From contig DMZT01000435.1 of the NCBI GenBank assembly GCA_003484865.1, positions 1 to 6,790 of the forward strand: a stretch of 6,790 nt of DNA, written 5' to 3'. Under the pieces are notes generated by a model. That model saw nothing but the letters and a program-made list of their open reading frames with translations. It searched no databases and had not been told where the DNA came from. Both the position numbers and the translations under genes were made by a program. The stretch is from Stenotrophomonas sp. Its GTDB lineage: Bacteria > Pseudomonadota > Gammaproteobacteria > Xanthomonadales > Xanthomonadaceae. Below are positions 6,624 through 6,790 of the stretch, piece by piece (positions within the stretch are counted from its first letter, which is position 1; each line of letters starts with the position of its first letter).

Positions 6624-6679
6624 GTGCTCACCATCGGCAAACAGAATAGCGCCGATTACCAATGCCCGGCGGTGAGCAC
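6624..6679 (-). promoter_or_regulatory. Inverted repeat overlapping the antiporter ribosome binding site
   Basis: On the minus strand GTGCTCACC (6679-6671) is perfectly complementary to GGTGAGCAC (6632-6624). The second arm contains the antiporter's Shine-Dalgarno sequence and touches its ATG at 6623. If the mRNA begins upstream of 6679, the arms could pair across 38 nt and hide the start. A promoter inside the loop (for example with GGTAAT at 6660-6655 as -10) would exclude the first arm from the transcript. Confidence 0.35.
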
Positions 6680-6696
6680 CGGGTGAACCGGCCCTG

Positions 6697-6725
6697 CCGG
6701 CGCGCCGTTGGCACCGGCGCGCCGG
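6697..6725 (-). terminator. Strong GC hairpin after the chemoreceptor gene, possible terminator
   Basis: CCGGCGCGCCG (6697-6707) and CGGCGCGCCGG (6715-6725) form a perfect 11-bp all-GC stem with a 7-nt loop, starting 6 nt after the chemoreceptor stop codon. The position is right for transcript termination or 3'-end protection. No T-run follows on the minus strand, so it is not a standard intrinsic terminator. Each arm also contains the 8-bp palindrome GGCGCGCC. Confidence 0.4.
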
Positions 6726-6731
6726 TCCGGA

Positions 6732-6790
6732 TCAGAAGGTCTGCCAGTCCTCGCCGACCACTGCTGCTGCGGGCACGCGCGCAGCGGTCC
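6732..6790 (-). CDS. Methyl-accepting chemotaxis protein, C-terminal end (cut by window edge)
   Basis: Only the last 19 residues are visible, TAARVPAAAVVGEDWQTF, preceded by two bases of a codon that continues beyond 6790, and followed by TGA at 6734-6732. The ending DWQTF fits the x-W-x-x-F pentapeptide carried at the C-terminus of major chemoreceptors (NWETF in E. coli Tsr and Tar), which docks the methyltransferase CheR and the methylesterase CheB. The preceding Ala/Val/Pro-rich stretch matches the flexible tether expected before the pentapeptide. The signalling hairpin and ligand-binding parts lie outside the window, so the call rests on this tail alone. It reads toward the antiporter with 108 nt between them, and a GC hairpin follows directly. 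Confidence 0.7.
   Translation of the reverse strand, partial: TAARVPAAAVVGEDWQTF

Noticed and set aside
6624..6662. Antiporter start at TTG 6662 (13 extra residues)
   Set aside because: The ATG at 6623 has GGTGAG at suitable spacing and gives the expected family N-terminus; the extension reads as leader sequence.
1..6790. Stenotrophomonas-type GTAG palindromic repeats, CRISPR arrays, tRNAs or insertion sequences
   Set aside because: Intergenic regions were read for these. No GTAG/CTAC-headed hairpins, no regularly spaced repeats, no tRNA T-loop outside genes and no transposase or terminal repeats were seen.

Overview
The window is GC-rich, and its coding regions strongly prefer G or C at the third codon position. 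It carries a compact OpgH, an AlgZ/AlgR-like regulatory pair and a chemoreceptor tail. This fits a gammaproteobacterium of the Xanthomonadaceae, most likely Stenotrophomonas or a close relative. That assignment is inferred from protein character, since no rRNA or other marker gene is present.

Region 1 (about 1-3820, minus strand, transcribed right to left) is a tight gene cluster. Its order is opgH (osmoregulated periplasmic glucan glucosyltransferase), a small serine carboxylesterase, a membrane histidine kinase of the LytS/AlgZ type, and the start of a response regulator cut by the window edge. The gaps shrink along the cluster: 76 nt, then 4 nt, then 10 nt. The regulator's Shine-Dalgarno sequence abuts and slightly overlaps the kinase stop codon, and its start codon is TTG. 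Kinase and regulator should form one two-component system. The esterase is probably co-transcribed with them, and opgH may feed into the same transcript.

Region 2 (3821-4664) separates the divergent opgH and DUF2628 genes. It has one plausible small gene, a 59-codon minus-strand ORF at 4291-4470. The 470 nt between it and opgH hold no convincing gene, only several short inverted repeats. No function can be assigned there.

Region 3 (4665-5103, plus strand) is a single-gene unit: a 129-aa DUF2628 membrane protein with a promoter-like sequence close upstream and a textbook intrinsic terminator.

Region 4 (5199-6790, minus strand) holds an APC-superfamily basic amino acid antiporter of the ArcD type. 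Upstream of it is the extreme C-terminus of a methyl-accepting chemotaxis protein ending in DWQTF, a CheR/CheB-docking pentapeptide. Between them lies a strong GC-rich hairpin. A separate 9-bp inverted repeat could mask the antiporter's ribosome binding site.

Most of the window is ordinary chromosomal content, and I see no new defence, mobile or biosynthetic system. The observations most worth checking are the possible Shine-Dalgarno-masking structure before the antiporter, the unexplained opgH upstream region with its small ORF, and a run of seven C's inside opgH.
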